NCBI GenBank assembly: GCA_965153355.1
Contig: OZ231127.1
Location: 27,094,001-27,158,000 of the forward strand
Direction: 5' to 3'
Length of the DNA: 64,000 nucleotides
Source: Flaccisagitta enflata
Lineage: Eukaryota > Chaetognatha > Sagittoidea > Aphragmophora
This document shows positions 41,455 to 50,752 of the stretch, piece after piece. Under the pieces are notes generated by a model. It worked only from the letters and a program-made list of their open reading frames with translations. It was not told where the DNA came from and did no database searches. The first letter of the stretch is position 1. Each line of letters starts with the position of its first letter. Position numbers and translations under genes: made by a program.

Positions 41455-41837
41455 AGAAAAAGAAGAGCATTCAAGAAACTCAAAACAGAATAAGGAGAAA
41501 AATCATAAAATCAAACAGAAGAGGAAGATATATATTAAATGAATATGAGACTGGGTGAAAAATGAAGAGGAAGAGGGAATTATGAGAATTTGAGTGCATG
41601 GAAGATAAAGGAGAGGAAGAGGAAGAGTGAGAAGTAAACATAATGAGAGTTTCAGTAAAGGGTGAAGAAAGAGCTTAAGTCAGTGAAAGACAAAAGAGAA
41701 GAGGAGGAAGAAGAGGAGTAAAAATTTGTGGGAATGAAAGTGAGTAGCTAGAGATTTGAAGGATAAAGAGGAGGATGATAAAAAAAGAAAAATGTGAATG
41801 TGACAGAAATAGAGAGAGACAGAGAAAAAAACAAAAA
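41455..41837. other. purine-rich sequence, no gene
   Basis: GAA/GAGG-rich sequence with a higher-order repeat of about 370 bp: 'gtgagtagctagagatttga' at 41740 resembles 'gtgagtagctagagctttag' at 42131. Confidence 0.5.
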
Positions 41838-41985
<148 letters not shown>

Positions 41986-42714
41986 TGAGTGAAAGATAAA
42001 GAAGAGGAGGAGGAAGAGGAGTAAGAAGAGTAAGAAACAATTGTAATGATAGTTACAAGAGGAGAAAGAGTTTGAGTGAGTGAAAGACAAGAGGAGGAGG
42101 AAGAGAAGGCATAAACATTCATGAGAGTGAAAGTGAGTAGCTAGAGCTTTAGGGGATGAAGAGGAGATAGATTAAAAAACAGAAGTGAGGGGATGTTTCT
42201 AGTGAAAGCCTGAAACGCGTTTTGCTCGTATTCCAAGATTAACGCGTTTTAGGCAGTAGGGCCCTTGAAAAAAATTCCCAAGGATTGCAGGGTTCAATCT
42301 CACACTTTTAAAATCTCAGTCGCGCTTGCTACATGTACGCCACCGTGGGTATGGACTATTTTGTTGTGAATGCACTTTATCATATAGCGATCTTTGGAAA
42401 AAGGTACTCTTGCACAGGTCTTGAACTACGTTTGGGCAATAATCTACCAATCACTTTTGAAATTAGCCTAATCCTATCACCCAGGGCAATGTTGTGCTTC
42501 GTGGCGCACTGATAAGTCATCCAACTCTCCTATTATGGTTTGGGGGTTTGTGGGCTCTCAATAGAGTCCATCCTTTTATCTGCTATCATCAATCTCATTT
42601 GCATAATGCAGTATCCACTCTTATGATTAATTCCTTTGTTCTTGCATATCCGATTATTGCTATACTCCTTTCCCCCTTCTCTTATATGTCATACATGAGG
42701 TCAATCATGTTACA
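41986..42714. other. no gene recognised
   Basis: Purine-rich to 42180, then unique. A 74-codon frame (42494-42718) is unrecognised. Confidence 0.35.
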
Positions 42715-44086
42715 TTAAACCAGCAGACTTAAACCAGCAGACTTAAACCAGCAGACTTAAACCAGCAGACTTAAACCAGCAGACTTAAACCAGCAGACTT
42801 AAACCAGCAGACTTAAACCAGCAGACCTAAACCAGCAGACTTAGACCAGCAGACTTAGACCAGCAGACTTAAACCAGCAGACTTAAACCAGCAGACTTAA
42901 ACCAGCTGACTTAAACCAGCCAACTTAAACCAGAAGACTTAAACCAGCCGACTTAAACCAGCCAACTTAAACCAGCAGACTTTAACCAGCAGACTTAAAC
43001 CAGCAGACTTAAACCAGCAGACTTAAACCAGCAGACTTAACCAGCAGACCTAAACCAGCAGACATTAACCAGCAGACCTAAATCAGCCAACTTAAACCAG
43101 CCAACCTAAACCAGCCAACTTAAACCAGCGGACATAAACCAGCAGACTTAAACCAGCGGACTTAAACCAGCAGACTAAAATCAGCAGACTTAAAACAGCA
43201 GACTTAAAACAGCAGACTCAAACCAGCAGACTTAAACCAGCAGACTTAAACCAGCGGACTTGAAATGACATATACGACAAAAACATACCAAAAAACATAA
43301 ATGACCATAACATACCAAAAAACATATATGACCAAACAAAAAAAAAAAAAAAAAACAACTCAAAAACCCAAAACCAAAAACAAAAAAAAAAAACCAAAAA
43401 CCAAAAACCAAAAAAACAAACAAAAACCAACCAAAAAAAACAAAAACCAAAAAACTATGTTAAATGACCAAAAATGACCTGAAATGTTCCAAAATGACTT
43501 AAAAAGACTTAAAACTATTTGAAATACCCATAAGTGACACAAATGACTTAAATGAACAAAGTGACATGAATGATCAAAAATGACCAAGAATGACTAAAAG
43601 CAACCAAAATTGACCAAAAGCAACCAAAAATGACCAAAAACAACAAAAAAATGACTCAGAATAACTTCAGACGACCTAAATTGACCAAAAATGACGCAAA
43701 AAAGCAAAGTGTTACCAAAAACTTCAAAAGCCAAAAAATAACTTAGAGTGACTTAGAATGACTTAGAATGACTTGTAATGACTTAGAATGACTTAAAATA
43801 CTTTAGAATGACTAAGAATGACTTAAAATGACTTATAATAACATAAAATGACAAAAATGACAAAAATGACAAAAAATGACAAAATGACTTAAGTGACTAG
43901 AATTAACTGAAAATGACTGGAAATGACTTAAAATGACTTAAAATGACATAAAATACCCTAAAATGACGTGGAACGACGAAAAAAAGCAAAGTGTTACGGA
44001 CGGACGGACCGACAGAGCGGGTTGAGTATATTGATCGACCCATCGACTGATGTAGTGGGTTACAGAGTCGCGTGCACGCGACTAAA
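42715..44086 (+). mobile_element. element E (copy 2): 14-bp array with hairpin end
   Basis: About 39 copies of TTAAACCAGCAGAC (42715-43255), then 'gacttgaaatgacatatacg' and about 700 bp homologous to 31741-32460, a gacggaccgac tract, and hairpin AGTCGCGTGCACGCGACT (44066-44083). It lacks the 11-bp part and left end of copy 1. No gene. Confidence 0.7.
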
Positions 44087-44297
44087 AAAAGTCGGGCGGA
44101 CAGACAGACAAACTTTTTTTTCTTCAAAAAGACAATTAAAATATCTATTTTCTACTCCAAGCTTCTTCTCCACTACTCAAAAATATAAAAAACTCGATAA
44201 AAAGCCATTAAAACAACTTTGTAACCGACCGACAGACGGACGGACGGACCGACGGACCGAAAAGTGGCTTATAGAGTTGCGTAGCACGCGACTAAAA
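44087..44297 (+). repeat. truncated family B right half
   Basis: 'gaccgacagacggacgg', 'taccgaaaagtggcttatag' type tail and hairpin AGTTGCGTAGCACGCGACT (44275-44293; T-G wobble inside the stem). Confidence 0.65.
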
Positions 44298-44299
44298 AC

Positions 44300-44414
44300 C
44301 AATGAAAGAAACAAAGAAGGAAAGAAAAAGAGAAAGAAGGAAAGAAGGAAAGAAAGAAAAGAAAAAGAGAAAGAAGGAAGGAAAAGAGAAAGAGAAAGAA
44401 GGAAGGAAAGAAAA

Positions 44415-44510
<96 letters not shown>

Positions 44511-44540
44511 AAAGAAAGAAAGAAAGAAAGAACGTAAGAA
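44300..44540. repeat. (GAAA)n microsatellite
   Basis: Irregular at the left, pure GAAA from about 44413. Confidence 0.96.
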
Positions 44541-44754
44541 ATGTTGAGAGCGGCGGTGACTTTCATATTCGCGATCGAGGCCGGTGGTGAAAGAAATAAC
44601 GAAAGAACGAAAGAGAACCATAGTTGCAACAACGAGAATCGTAGTTACAACAACGAGAATCATGCGCTCGCCATCATCTGGGCAGTCCTGACGATCAACT
44701 TACCGTTCGACGATAAGGTCTTTGTTGGTGGTTTGAGTGACGGCGACGACGACT

Positions 44755-44931
44755 TTGCACCCGGCTTTGACCGTCCGTCAATCGGTCGGTCTCCATTTTA
44801 CTTTTTTGGCGTTTTTGAGCATTTCAAGCTCATTACGCCTGCCCCAATACCCCAGTGACCTTCTCCATCACTGCCCCTGCCCACCCGCACGCAACTGGGG
44901 TAGCCATGTATCCGGCCTTGTTTGGATGCAC
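44755..44931 (-). repeat. family B element (reverse)
   Basis: 'gaccgtccgtcaatcggtcg', 'cattttacttttttggcg', 'ctgcccctgcccacccgc', 'caactggggtagccatg', 'tatccggccttgttt'. The hairpin end is replaced by 'gacggcgacgacgactttgc'. Confidence 0.65.
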
Positions 44932-44981
44932 GCACTCTTTAGCCTGCTATATCTCTTGGTCAGTCCATCACTGTTAGCTTT

Positions 44982-45385
44982 TTTTGGGCAGCGGCCCCGA
45001 AGGGGATGAAGTCCTGTAGAACACATTGGGAATTTCATTCGTCCGTTCATTCCTTTGTTCATCCCCCCCCTTATCAGGTCCCTAAGGCTTCAAATCTGGC
45101 CTCTGAGACCTCAAATCTGGCCTCTCAGGCCTCAAATCTGGCCTCTCAGGCCTCAAATCCAGCCACTCAGGCCTCAAATCCAGCCTCTCAGGCCTCAAAT
45201 CCGGCCTCTCAGACCTCAAATCCGGCCTCTCAGGCCTCAAATCAGCTATCTAAGCCTCAATTTATTGCTCTCAGGCTTTCAAATCAGTCCTCTGACCTTT
45301 CAAGCCTTAATCCAGCTCTCTCAAGCTTCAAGTCAGCCCTCTCAAGCTTCCGATTGGCATTCTCAGGCTTTACATCAGGACAAAT
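44982..45385 (+). mobile_element. left part of an A-bounded element, split by the LINE
   Basis: A end 'tttgggcagcggccccgaag' with gtcctgtagaacaca, cgtccg, a C run, then ~21-bp ctcaggcctcaaatctggcc units to about 45260 and degenerate units to 45378. The matching right end is at 49826-49880, on the other side of the LINE. Confidence 0.7.
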
Positions 45386-45477
45386 ATGTAATTTTAATAC
45401 ACATCAATGATGTAGACGCACACAAAAACAACAATCAACTACGCAACTACACTACAACCCTAATTTGAGAAAAGAGT

Positions 45478-48312
45478 TTAACACGATTCCATGTAGCGGG
45501 ATAGATGAAGGATAAGAGAGTTACCTAACAACGGTAACTTACGAGTAAAAGATTCCCGCTGTCTGAAAAACGTTTCACTAATTGACTCAAAGCCATGTTC
45601 CATTCTCAGATGTCGAACACTCTCCCATCTATTAAAAGAATGAATTTTTCTAATTGCATCGTTGACAGCAGTGTTGAAATCAGCAATTTCAGAACTTGAG
45701 TACTCTTTAACATTACAAGCATATAGCAATGTAGGCACACAGATCGTATAAAGTATCTTCATCATAATTTTTTCACTCGGCTTTTTAGAGACATTTAAGA
45801 CAGAATTGGATGTACGATAAAAAGTTTTTAGCTCAGCTCGATTAGAGCATGAAAATCGAGGACCCGACACGACAGTAACTCCGAGATATTTCCATTCTTT
45901 TACAATATCAATAGACTTACCTTTTAACGTAAAACTAGTATCAGTGAAACGCTCAGCATTTTTACCAAAAGTTACTACTTTGGTCTTTTTAAAATTATAA
46001 TCAATGCACCAATAATCACCGTAACATGTACATATATCAATCAATTTCTGCAAAGACGACCTATTTGGGGCAATTAGTGCTAAGTCATCAGCATAGAGAA
46101 TAGCAGCAATAAATAAGTCTACAATATGACAACCGCATCCACTTTTTCTTAACAACTGTATCAAATCGTCAAGATACAAGGCGAATAATTTTGGGCTAAG
46201 CACACCTCCCTGTTTCACACCAGAGACAACATCAAATTCAGGGCTTACAGCTCCATTCCATTTACAATAAGCCATCAAGTTACTGTACCAATAAATCATG
46301 ATATTTAGAAAGCACAAAGGGACATTCCTATCCATCAATTTCAAATATAATCCATTATGATCAATTTTATCAAATCCCTTTGTGCAATCTAAGAAAGCAG
46401 CAAAAACTGTGGATCCGTTCTTACAAAAGTAATCAATGCAAGACTTCACAATATATATGGCATGTGACGTAGAATGTCTAGTTTTATACCCAAATTGAAC
46501 GTCATCACTTAAAAGCAAATCCCCAAATTTCAAAAGTAAGGCATGTTCAAAAAGAAATGACAAAACTGGGCTTAACGTAATGCCGCGATAATTATCAGTA
46601 GATGATACATCACCATCTTGATCTTTAACAAGTGGAGAAATGACACCCATAAGAAATTCCTGTGGCACATAACTATGTTGCAGCATTGCATTAAAAAGCA
46701 AATGTAGATGAACCGTAAATTGCGGGCTTCCATACAGGATATGTTCAGCCTTGACAAAAGTGGCCGTCGATTTATTTAATTTTAACTTTCCAACAATTGT
46801 TAGCATATCATCCCATGAAAGAAGAAAAGGGGAGATATTTTCATATTGCTTACTTTCACAATACTTTTCATATCTTTGATCAAAGAGGCGTTTCAAATTC
46901 CGTTTTGACAAAGGGTCATTGCTACTATAAACACGCTTGAAAGAGGAAGAAAACTCATTCGCGATTTCTCCGTCATCAACAAGTCCGTTAATTCGAGTGA
47001 CATCATTATTAGAATTTCCATGAATTCCCTTCCATCCCTGCCAAAATTTCGTAGAACAATTATTAATAAGATCATCGTGTAAAGCATCATTACGAGACTT
47101 ATCTGAATCAGATTTCGCCTTTCTAATAGCATATTTGTAACGGTAATGGGCAACACGCTTGTTTTCAAAAATGGGGCCAATGTTAGGTCTTCCCGCATCT
47201 TTCCATAAATTACACGCATCAATTGAAGCAGTTTTCAACTGTGTTAACTCTTCACTCCAAAATGAATTAGTACAAAAATCATTTTTTCTGGGCAAACATT
47301 GCTCTGCAAGACTCATGACTTTCATCAAATCACAATAATATTTTTCGATACTAATAATGTGATCACAACTATTACAAAGAGAGCAACCATGTAAGAGATC
47401 GTGATAATTAACAGTAATTTGTGATAAGAGTTTATCCATAGTCTCTTCGTAAAAATCTTTAACTGAATCAGTTACCAAACGCCAGTTAATTCCTTTTACA
47501 ATTCTTGTTTTTTTGTAAGAAAACGTAACAAGATCCAAATTAATACGCATTTCAATCGGGCAATGATCAGACACATTTGTTCCATAATGACCAATTTCAA
47601 CCTTTTCAATTAAAGTAATTAAAGGGCTAGATACCAATATACCATCAATAAGCGTGTAAGATGGATTCTTCTTCTTAAAATCTTGTCTGCTCCATGCACA
47701 AGTAAAATCAAAATTAACATTATGATTCAATGCTTTAAATAAATCGTTATCATCAACAAAATCATTAAGCATCTTGGAAAAGGGATGAGAATTATCGTAG
47801 ATACAGCAGTTCATATCTAAACAAATAATGTACTCATAATCAGGATAATCGTGAATAATACTCTGCATTTGACAAAGGCATTCAAGATAATCTCTTTTAC
47901 AGTCATTAAGCTTTGACGTGTTCAGATATGGCATGTAAGCATTTAAAATGATGATATTAACATGTTTCGTGTGAACTTCCAAGACAGTAATACGATCAAA
48001 TTTATACTTAAGACAGGGTTTTACAGACAAAGAAAATTTCTTATTAAAAATGAAACCCGTTCCGCCGTAAGGTCTACCAATTCTAATCTTATCAGTTATG
48101 CTTTCTTTCATTGCGGACGAGCCCCAACCATCAAAGTTGGGATGGACATTTTTCAAAGCATTAGTACCACAATTTCTTTTATGGGAAGGTAAAAGCCAAT
48201 GTTCTTGTACAGCTAGAATAGTTTCAGGATTTGTACTAAGATAAGATTCAATGAAAGACTTACTATGCCTTAGGCCATTGACGTTAAAAGAACAGATATT
48301 GATGGAGGCCAT
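45478..48312 (-). CDS. LINE ORF2: AP endonuclease-reverse transcriptase
   Basis: 944 residues, intact. The endonuclease at the N terminus (about 1-255) nicks target DNA: FNVNGL (9-14), VQEHWL (35-40, catalytic Glu 37), YGGTGFIF, LDMNC and VSDHCPI with SDH at 248-250. The reverse transcriptase follows from about residue 500: a YRGITLSP motif, AAFLDCTKGFDKIDH (palm Asp), GVKQGGVLSPKLF and LYADDLALIAPN with YADD at 740-743, which copies RNA onto the nicked target. WKYLGV marks the end of the RT/thumb region. There is no RNase H. The ATG directly follows the ORF1 stop and lies in the same frame (TAAATG), suggesting reinitiation or readthrough. ORF shape and motifs resemble CR1/Jockey-type elements. 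Confidence 0.93.
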   Translation of the reverse strand: MASINICSFNVNGLRHSKSFIESYLSTNPETILAVQEHWLLPSHKRNCGTNALKNVHPNFDGWGSSAMKESITDKIRIGRPYGGTGFIFNKKFSLSVKPCLKYKFDRITVLEVHTKHVNIIILNAYMPYLNTSKLNDCKRDYLECLCQMQSIIHDYPDYEYIICLDMNCCIYDNSHPFSKMLNDFVDDNDLFKALNHNVNFDFTCAWSRQDFKKKNPSYTLIDGILVSSPLITLIEKVEIGHYGTNVSDHCPIEMRINLDLVTFSYKKTRIVKGINWRLVTDSVKDFYEETMDKLLSQITVNYHDLLHGCSLCNSCDHIISIEKYYCDLMKVMSLAEQCLPRKNDFCTNSFWSEELTQLKTASIDACNLWKDAGRPNIGPIFENKRVAHYRYKYAIRKAKSDSDKSRNDALHDDLINNCSTKFWQGWKGIHGNSNNDVTRINGLVDDGEIANEFSSSFKRVYSSNDPLSKRNLKRLFDQRYEKYCESKQYENISPFLLSWDDMLTIVGKLKLNKSTATFVKAEHILYGSPQFTVHLHLLFNAMLQHSYVPQEFLMGVISPLVKDQDGDVSSTDNYRGITLSPVLSFLFEHALLLKFGDLLLSDDVQFGYKTRHSTSHAIYIVKSCIDYFCKNGSTVFAAFLDCTKGFDKIDHNGLYLKLMDRNVPLCFLNIMIYWYSNLMAYCKWNGAVSPEFDVVSGVKQGGVLSPKLFALYLDDLIQLLRKSGCGCHIVDLFIAAILYADDLALIAPNRSSLQKLIDICTCYGDYWCIDYNFKKTKVVTFGKNAERFTDTSFTLKGKSIDIVKEWKYLGVTVVSGPRFSCSNRAELKTFYRTSNSVLNVSKKPSEKIMMKILYTICVPTLLYACNVKEYSSSEIADFNTAVNDAIRKIHSFNRWESVRHLRMEHGFESISETFFRQRESFTRKLPLLGNSLILHLSRYMESC

Positions 48313-49497
48313 TTAAGATGAGATTGGTGGTGAGACGCCGTCGGAAGATGAAGCATTTCCTCCACTTGTTTGTTTTGATCTTTGAAGACGGAATGGGCGA
48401 TAGCTGATGTCGCAAGGCCAGAAATTTGGTTGATCAATCACGTCGAGATCACATCGTTTCACTGTGAGCTTAAATGACTTAAAACGCCCATGTGTAATAA
48501 CATTAGATTCTAGGGATATAAAATTCACTCCGCGTTTTCGTAGATCGTCTTCGATTTCTTTTTGCTCGACGTCAGGCCGCACATTGCCGATATATCGATA
48601 AGCGAGACGTTCGACACCGCCCCAAGAGACTTCGCCGTCGCTGACTCGTTTGCCGATAAACGTTGGTCGGCGATTCGCATTGTTGTCTCGTCGCTGTGTT
48701 GTACGATTGTCCATAGGCGGCCGTGACACCGCACCTCCCACACCCCCAGCAGGCTGTCCCCAGCGTCTCGCCATCGCTCCGTTGCTAGGGACAGAATGTG
48801 GAGGTGGAGGCTCTTTGGCTTCCGCCGCCGCCAGAGCCTTTGCCAGGCTCTCGTCAGCCGCGATTTGACGTCTAGCCGCATCGCCGTCGCTCGACGATGC
48901 GGACATTTCGTTAGCACCCGTTTCGGTCACCGTAGATTCGCCGTCACAATTCGACGTAGCCGCTACCGCGCCGGTTGGAGCAGTCGACGTAGGTTCCAAC
49001 ATTCGAGTTACCACCTCGCCGTCGATCGACGAGGTGGTATCCTTTGAAACAACATCTTGCTTCGCCGTCACCGAAGAGCCGCCGAGAAGATTCAGCGTGT
49101 CTTTGGTTACGCACGTATTTTTCAATTGAGCAACATCACGACTTAACGAATTGATTGCCGACATAATTTGATTCATTGATACGTTTCCATCTTCATTAAG
49201 CGGAATTCGACTCAAGTCGCTAACAACAAAAGTGGGAATTGCTTCACTGTCATTATCGAGAGAAGTAATGAGATCGCACATGTCAGCGAGCGTCTTTTGA
49301 TAATTTTCGTCGCTTCGCAGTTGGCGATTCACCAAAATTTTTCCGCTAGTTTCAGATAAAACTTTTTTGGCGTTTAAAATTTCGTCAGCATCATAAAATC
49401 TGGCGCAGATTTCAACGATTTTATCACGTGGCGTAGTCTTTGACTTATTCACGAGGAAAAACAACAGTGAGTTCAGGATTAACTTTCCCATTCCCAC
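48313..49497 (-). CDS. LINE ORF1 protein, probable nucleic-acid-binding
   Basis: 394 residues. The N-terminal part contains a phrase RFYDADEILNAKKVLSE of the kind seen at the start of ORF1 in several CR1-like elements (from memory of the family). A short coiled-coil-like segment follows around MNQIMSAINSLSRDVAQLK (about 125-145). The middle is low-complexity Ala/Ser/Thr. The C-terminal 100 residues (VERLAYRYIGNVRPDVEQKE onward, then SFKLTVKRCDLDVI) look like the RRM-type fold of LINE ORF1 proteins. It would coat the element RNA. The stop TAA at 48313-48315 touches the ORF2 ATG. The start at 49497 is the first ATG of the frame. Host-derived alternatives are unlikely given position. Confidence 0.8.
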   Translation of the reverse strand: MGMGKLILNSLLFFLVNKSKTTPRDKIVEICARFYDADEILNAKKVLSETSGKILVNRQLRSDENYQKTLADMCDLITSLDNDSEAIPTFVVSDLSRIPLNEDGNVSMNQIMSAINSLSRDVAQLKNTCVTKDTLNLLGGSSVTAKQDVVSKDTTSSIDGEVVTRMLEPTSTAPTGAVAATSNCDGESTVTETGANEMSASSSDGDAARRQIAADESLAKALAAAEAKEPPPPHSVPSNGAMARRWGQPAGGVGGAVSRPPMDNRTTQRRDNNANRRPTFIGKRVSDGEVSWGGVERLAYRYIGNVRPDVEQKEIEDDLRKRGVNFISLESNVITHGRFKSFKLTVKRCDLDVIDQPNFWPCDISYRPFRLQRSKQTSGGNASSSDGVSPPISS

Positions 49498-49825
49498 TGA
49501 GGGAAGAGGAAATTCCTCCTCCCATAGAAATCCACGAAAACGTAAATCAAAGCTCTTTGGCGATTAGGGAGCAAAATCGAAACAATGTTTAGGATTAGCA
49601 GTCACTTTTCCTGCATAAAAGTTCTCAGCTTCTTGATGTTGATTGACATATCAACTGACACGACGTGACAGGGCGTGACGCGATGCGACGTGACGTGACG
49701 TGAGACGACGTACTCCACGAAGACGAATTGACCAAATCCACATCAAGACGCGAGAACCTTAAACAAGTGAAGTAGTAGAAATTAGCTTCCCAACAAATGA
49801 AAGTGAAAATGAAAATGAAGACAAA

Positions 49826-49967
49826 TGAAAGTCCCCCTGTGTTCTATAGGACTTCGTCCCCTTTGGGGCCGCTGCCCTGCTCCCCCTCACTCTAATTCAC
49901 AATCAAAGCAGGGCAATGGGTATCGCTGACCACATATTGCCCTTGGGCGACCTGTTGGCATTAACGG
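49826..49967 (-). repeat. family A motif, complete (right end of split element)
   Basis: 'gtccccctgtgttctatagg', cccctttgggg, stem gccctgct/aagcagggc (49873-49914), gggtatcgctgacc, and H1 as GCCCTTGGGC (49939-49948), then gacctgtt. Confidence 0.8.
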
Positions 49968-50115
49968 GTGGTTTTTGCGATGAGCTCTTGCCCAAATGCT
50001 TGGGTTGGCCTATTCATGATTGCCCCTGCCCACCCGCACGCCACTTTGGTATTCGGCCTTTGTTAAAAACATTTTGTGGCCCTTTAAAGATGTTGTGATC
50101 TGTGTGGAATATCGT
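49968..50115 (-). repeat. family B end and flank of the BEL element
   Basis: 'ttgcccctgcccacccgc', 'gccactttggtattcggcct', 'ttgtt' to 50067; then 48 bp of unassigned sequence up to the LTR. Confidence 0.6.
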
Positions 50116-50658
50116 TGATATTTTGGCAATTTGGTGCCTTTGTACCGCGATCTATTTCATTGTCTTCTCGTTGGCGTTGCTATTTACCTGCTTGTGATGA
50201 TATATTTGATTATCTGGATGCATTCTTTCTTTCAGTTAATCAGTGTATTTTAACAAGCAATTCAACCTGGAAGCACTTTGGGGATTACAGTGGAACCTGT
50301 GGTGAGTGTACTTGGCTGCATTTGTTGACAATTGCTTGAATTGATTGAGGTAGTTATGATGATGCACTAGCTAGTTAGAAGTAGGTATTAACCAATTTTC
50401 CCCCCCCCTTTCTCTTTTGTTTCTTCTTCTTCTTTCTCTTTCTGTATATAATTAGTTTAAATACACTTTCTTACCTAGTGATTTAGAGATAACATCCACA
50501 GACTGACGATGGGATTAGCGCCACCGGAAGTGACGTTATCGACGTGATTGGCGTAGCGATGGCGTTATCATACCGGAAGTGGCGTCTTCAATCTGAAGTG
50601 GCGTGGACGGCAAGATCCTAACGACGGTACGAGACAGTATTTTCTACGGTTCTTCACA
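50116..50658 (+). repeat. 5' LTR of the BEL/Pao element
   Basis: 543 bp, TGATATTTTGGC...TTCTTCACA. TATA-like TATATAA at 50445-50451, after a long CT-rich tract, is a likely promoter. Several 'gaagtggcgt'/'ggaagtgacg' repeats lie at 50530-50605. About 95% or more identical to the 3' LTR, with a patch of concentrated differences at 50280-50312. Confidence 0.93.
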
Positions 50659-50679
50659 GTATTTAAACACCAAAGCCGC

Positions 50680-50696
50680 TGGTGAAAATTGCTAAC
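50680..50696 (+). promoter_or_regulatory. candidate primer-binding site
   Basis: TGGTGAAAATTGCTAAC begins with TGG, as expected for pairing to a tRNA 3' CCA end, 21 bp after the LTR. The offset is larger than usual, so this is tentative. Confidence 0.4.
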
Positions 50697-50721
50697 CCTA
50701 TATGATTTCCCCCTACTATAC

Positions 50722-50742
50722 ATGAGCACAACACGCAGGTAA
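50722..50742 (+). promoter_or_regulatory. leader mini-ORF with overlapping splice donor
   Basis: ATG at 50722, six codons (MSTTRR) and TAA at 50740-50742, just upstream of the gag ATG (50753). A donor CAG|GTAACA has its GT at 50739-50740, overlapping the stop. Splicing here to 57538 would remove the stop and join this ATG in frame to ORF3. Confidence 0.5.
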
Positions 50743-50752
50743 CAAAGATACT

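Larger units (their letters stand above)
45386..49819 (-). mobile_element. non-LTR retrotransposon (LINE), apparently full length
   Basis: Two long ORFs on the minus strand (ORF1 49497-48313, ORF2 48312-45478), about 320 bp of 5' leader and a short 3' tail. It lies between two copies of GACAAAT (45379-45385 and 49820-49826), a likely 7-bp target duplication, inside an A-bounded element. The leader has a cluster of 'cgacgtgacg'-type short repeats (49660-49715). The 3' tail ends in ATTAAAATTACAT without poly-A. The APE-endonuclease plus RT layout fits the CR1/Jockey group; the exact clade is not assigned. Both frames are intact, so recent activity is plausible. Confidence 0.85.

Noticed and set aside
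42715-43255. CRISPR-like array
   Set aside because: The 14-bp units are directly tandem with no spacers, and the setting is animal DNA. The same applies to the other minisatellites.
49826-49967. Family A as a known self-cleaving ribozyme (HDV-like, hammerhead, twister)
   Set aside because: I tried to place the conserved cores: there is no CTGANGA/GAAA pair for hammerhead, no P1 complement to GGTCAGC for an HDV fold, and the twister-type conserved bases are absent.
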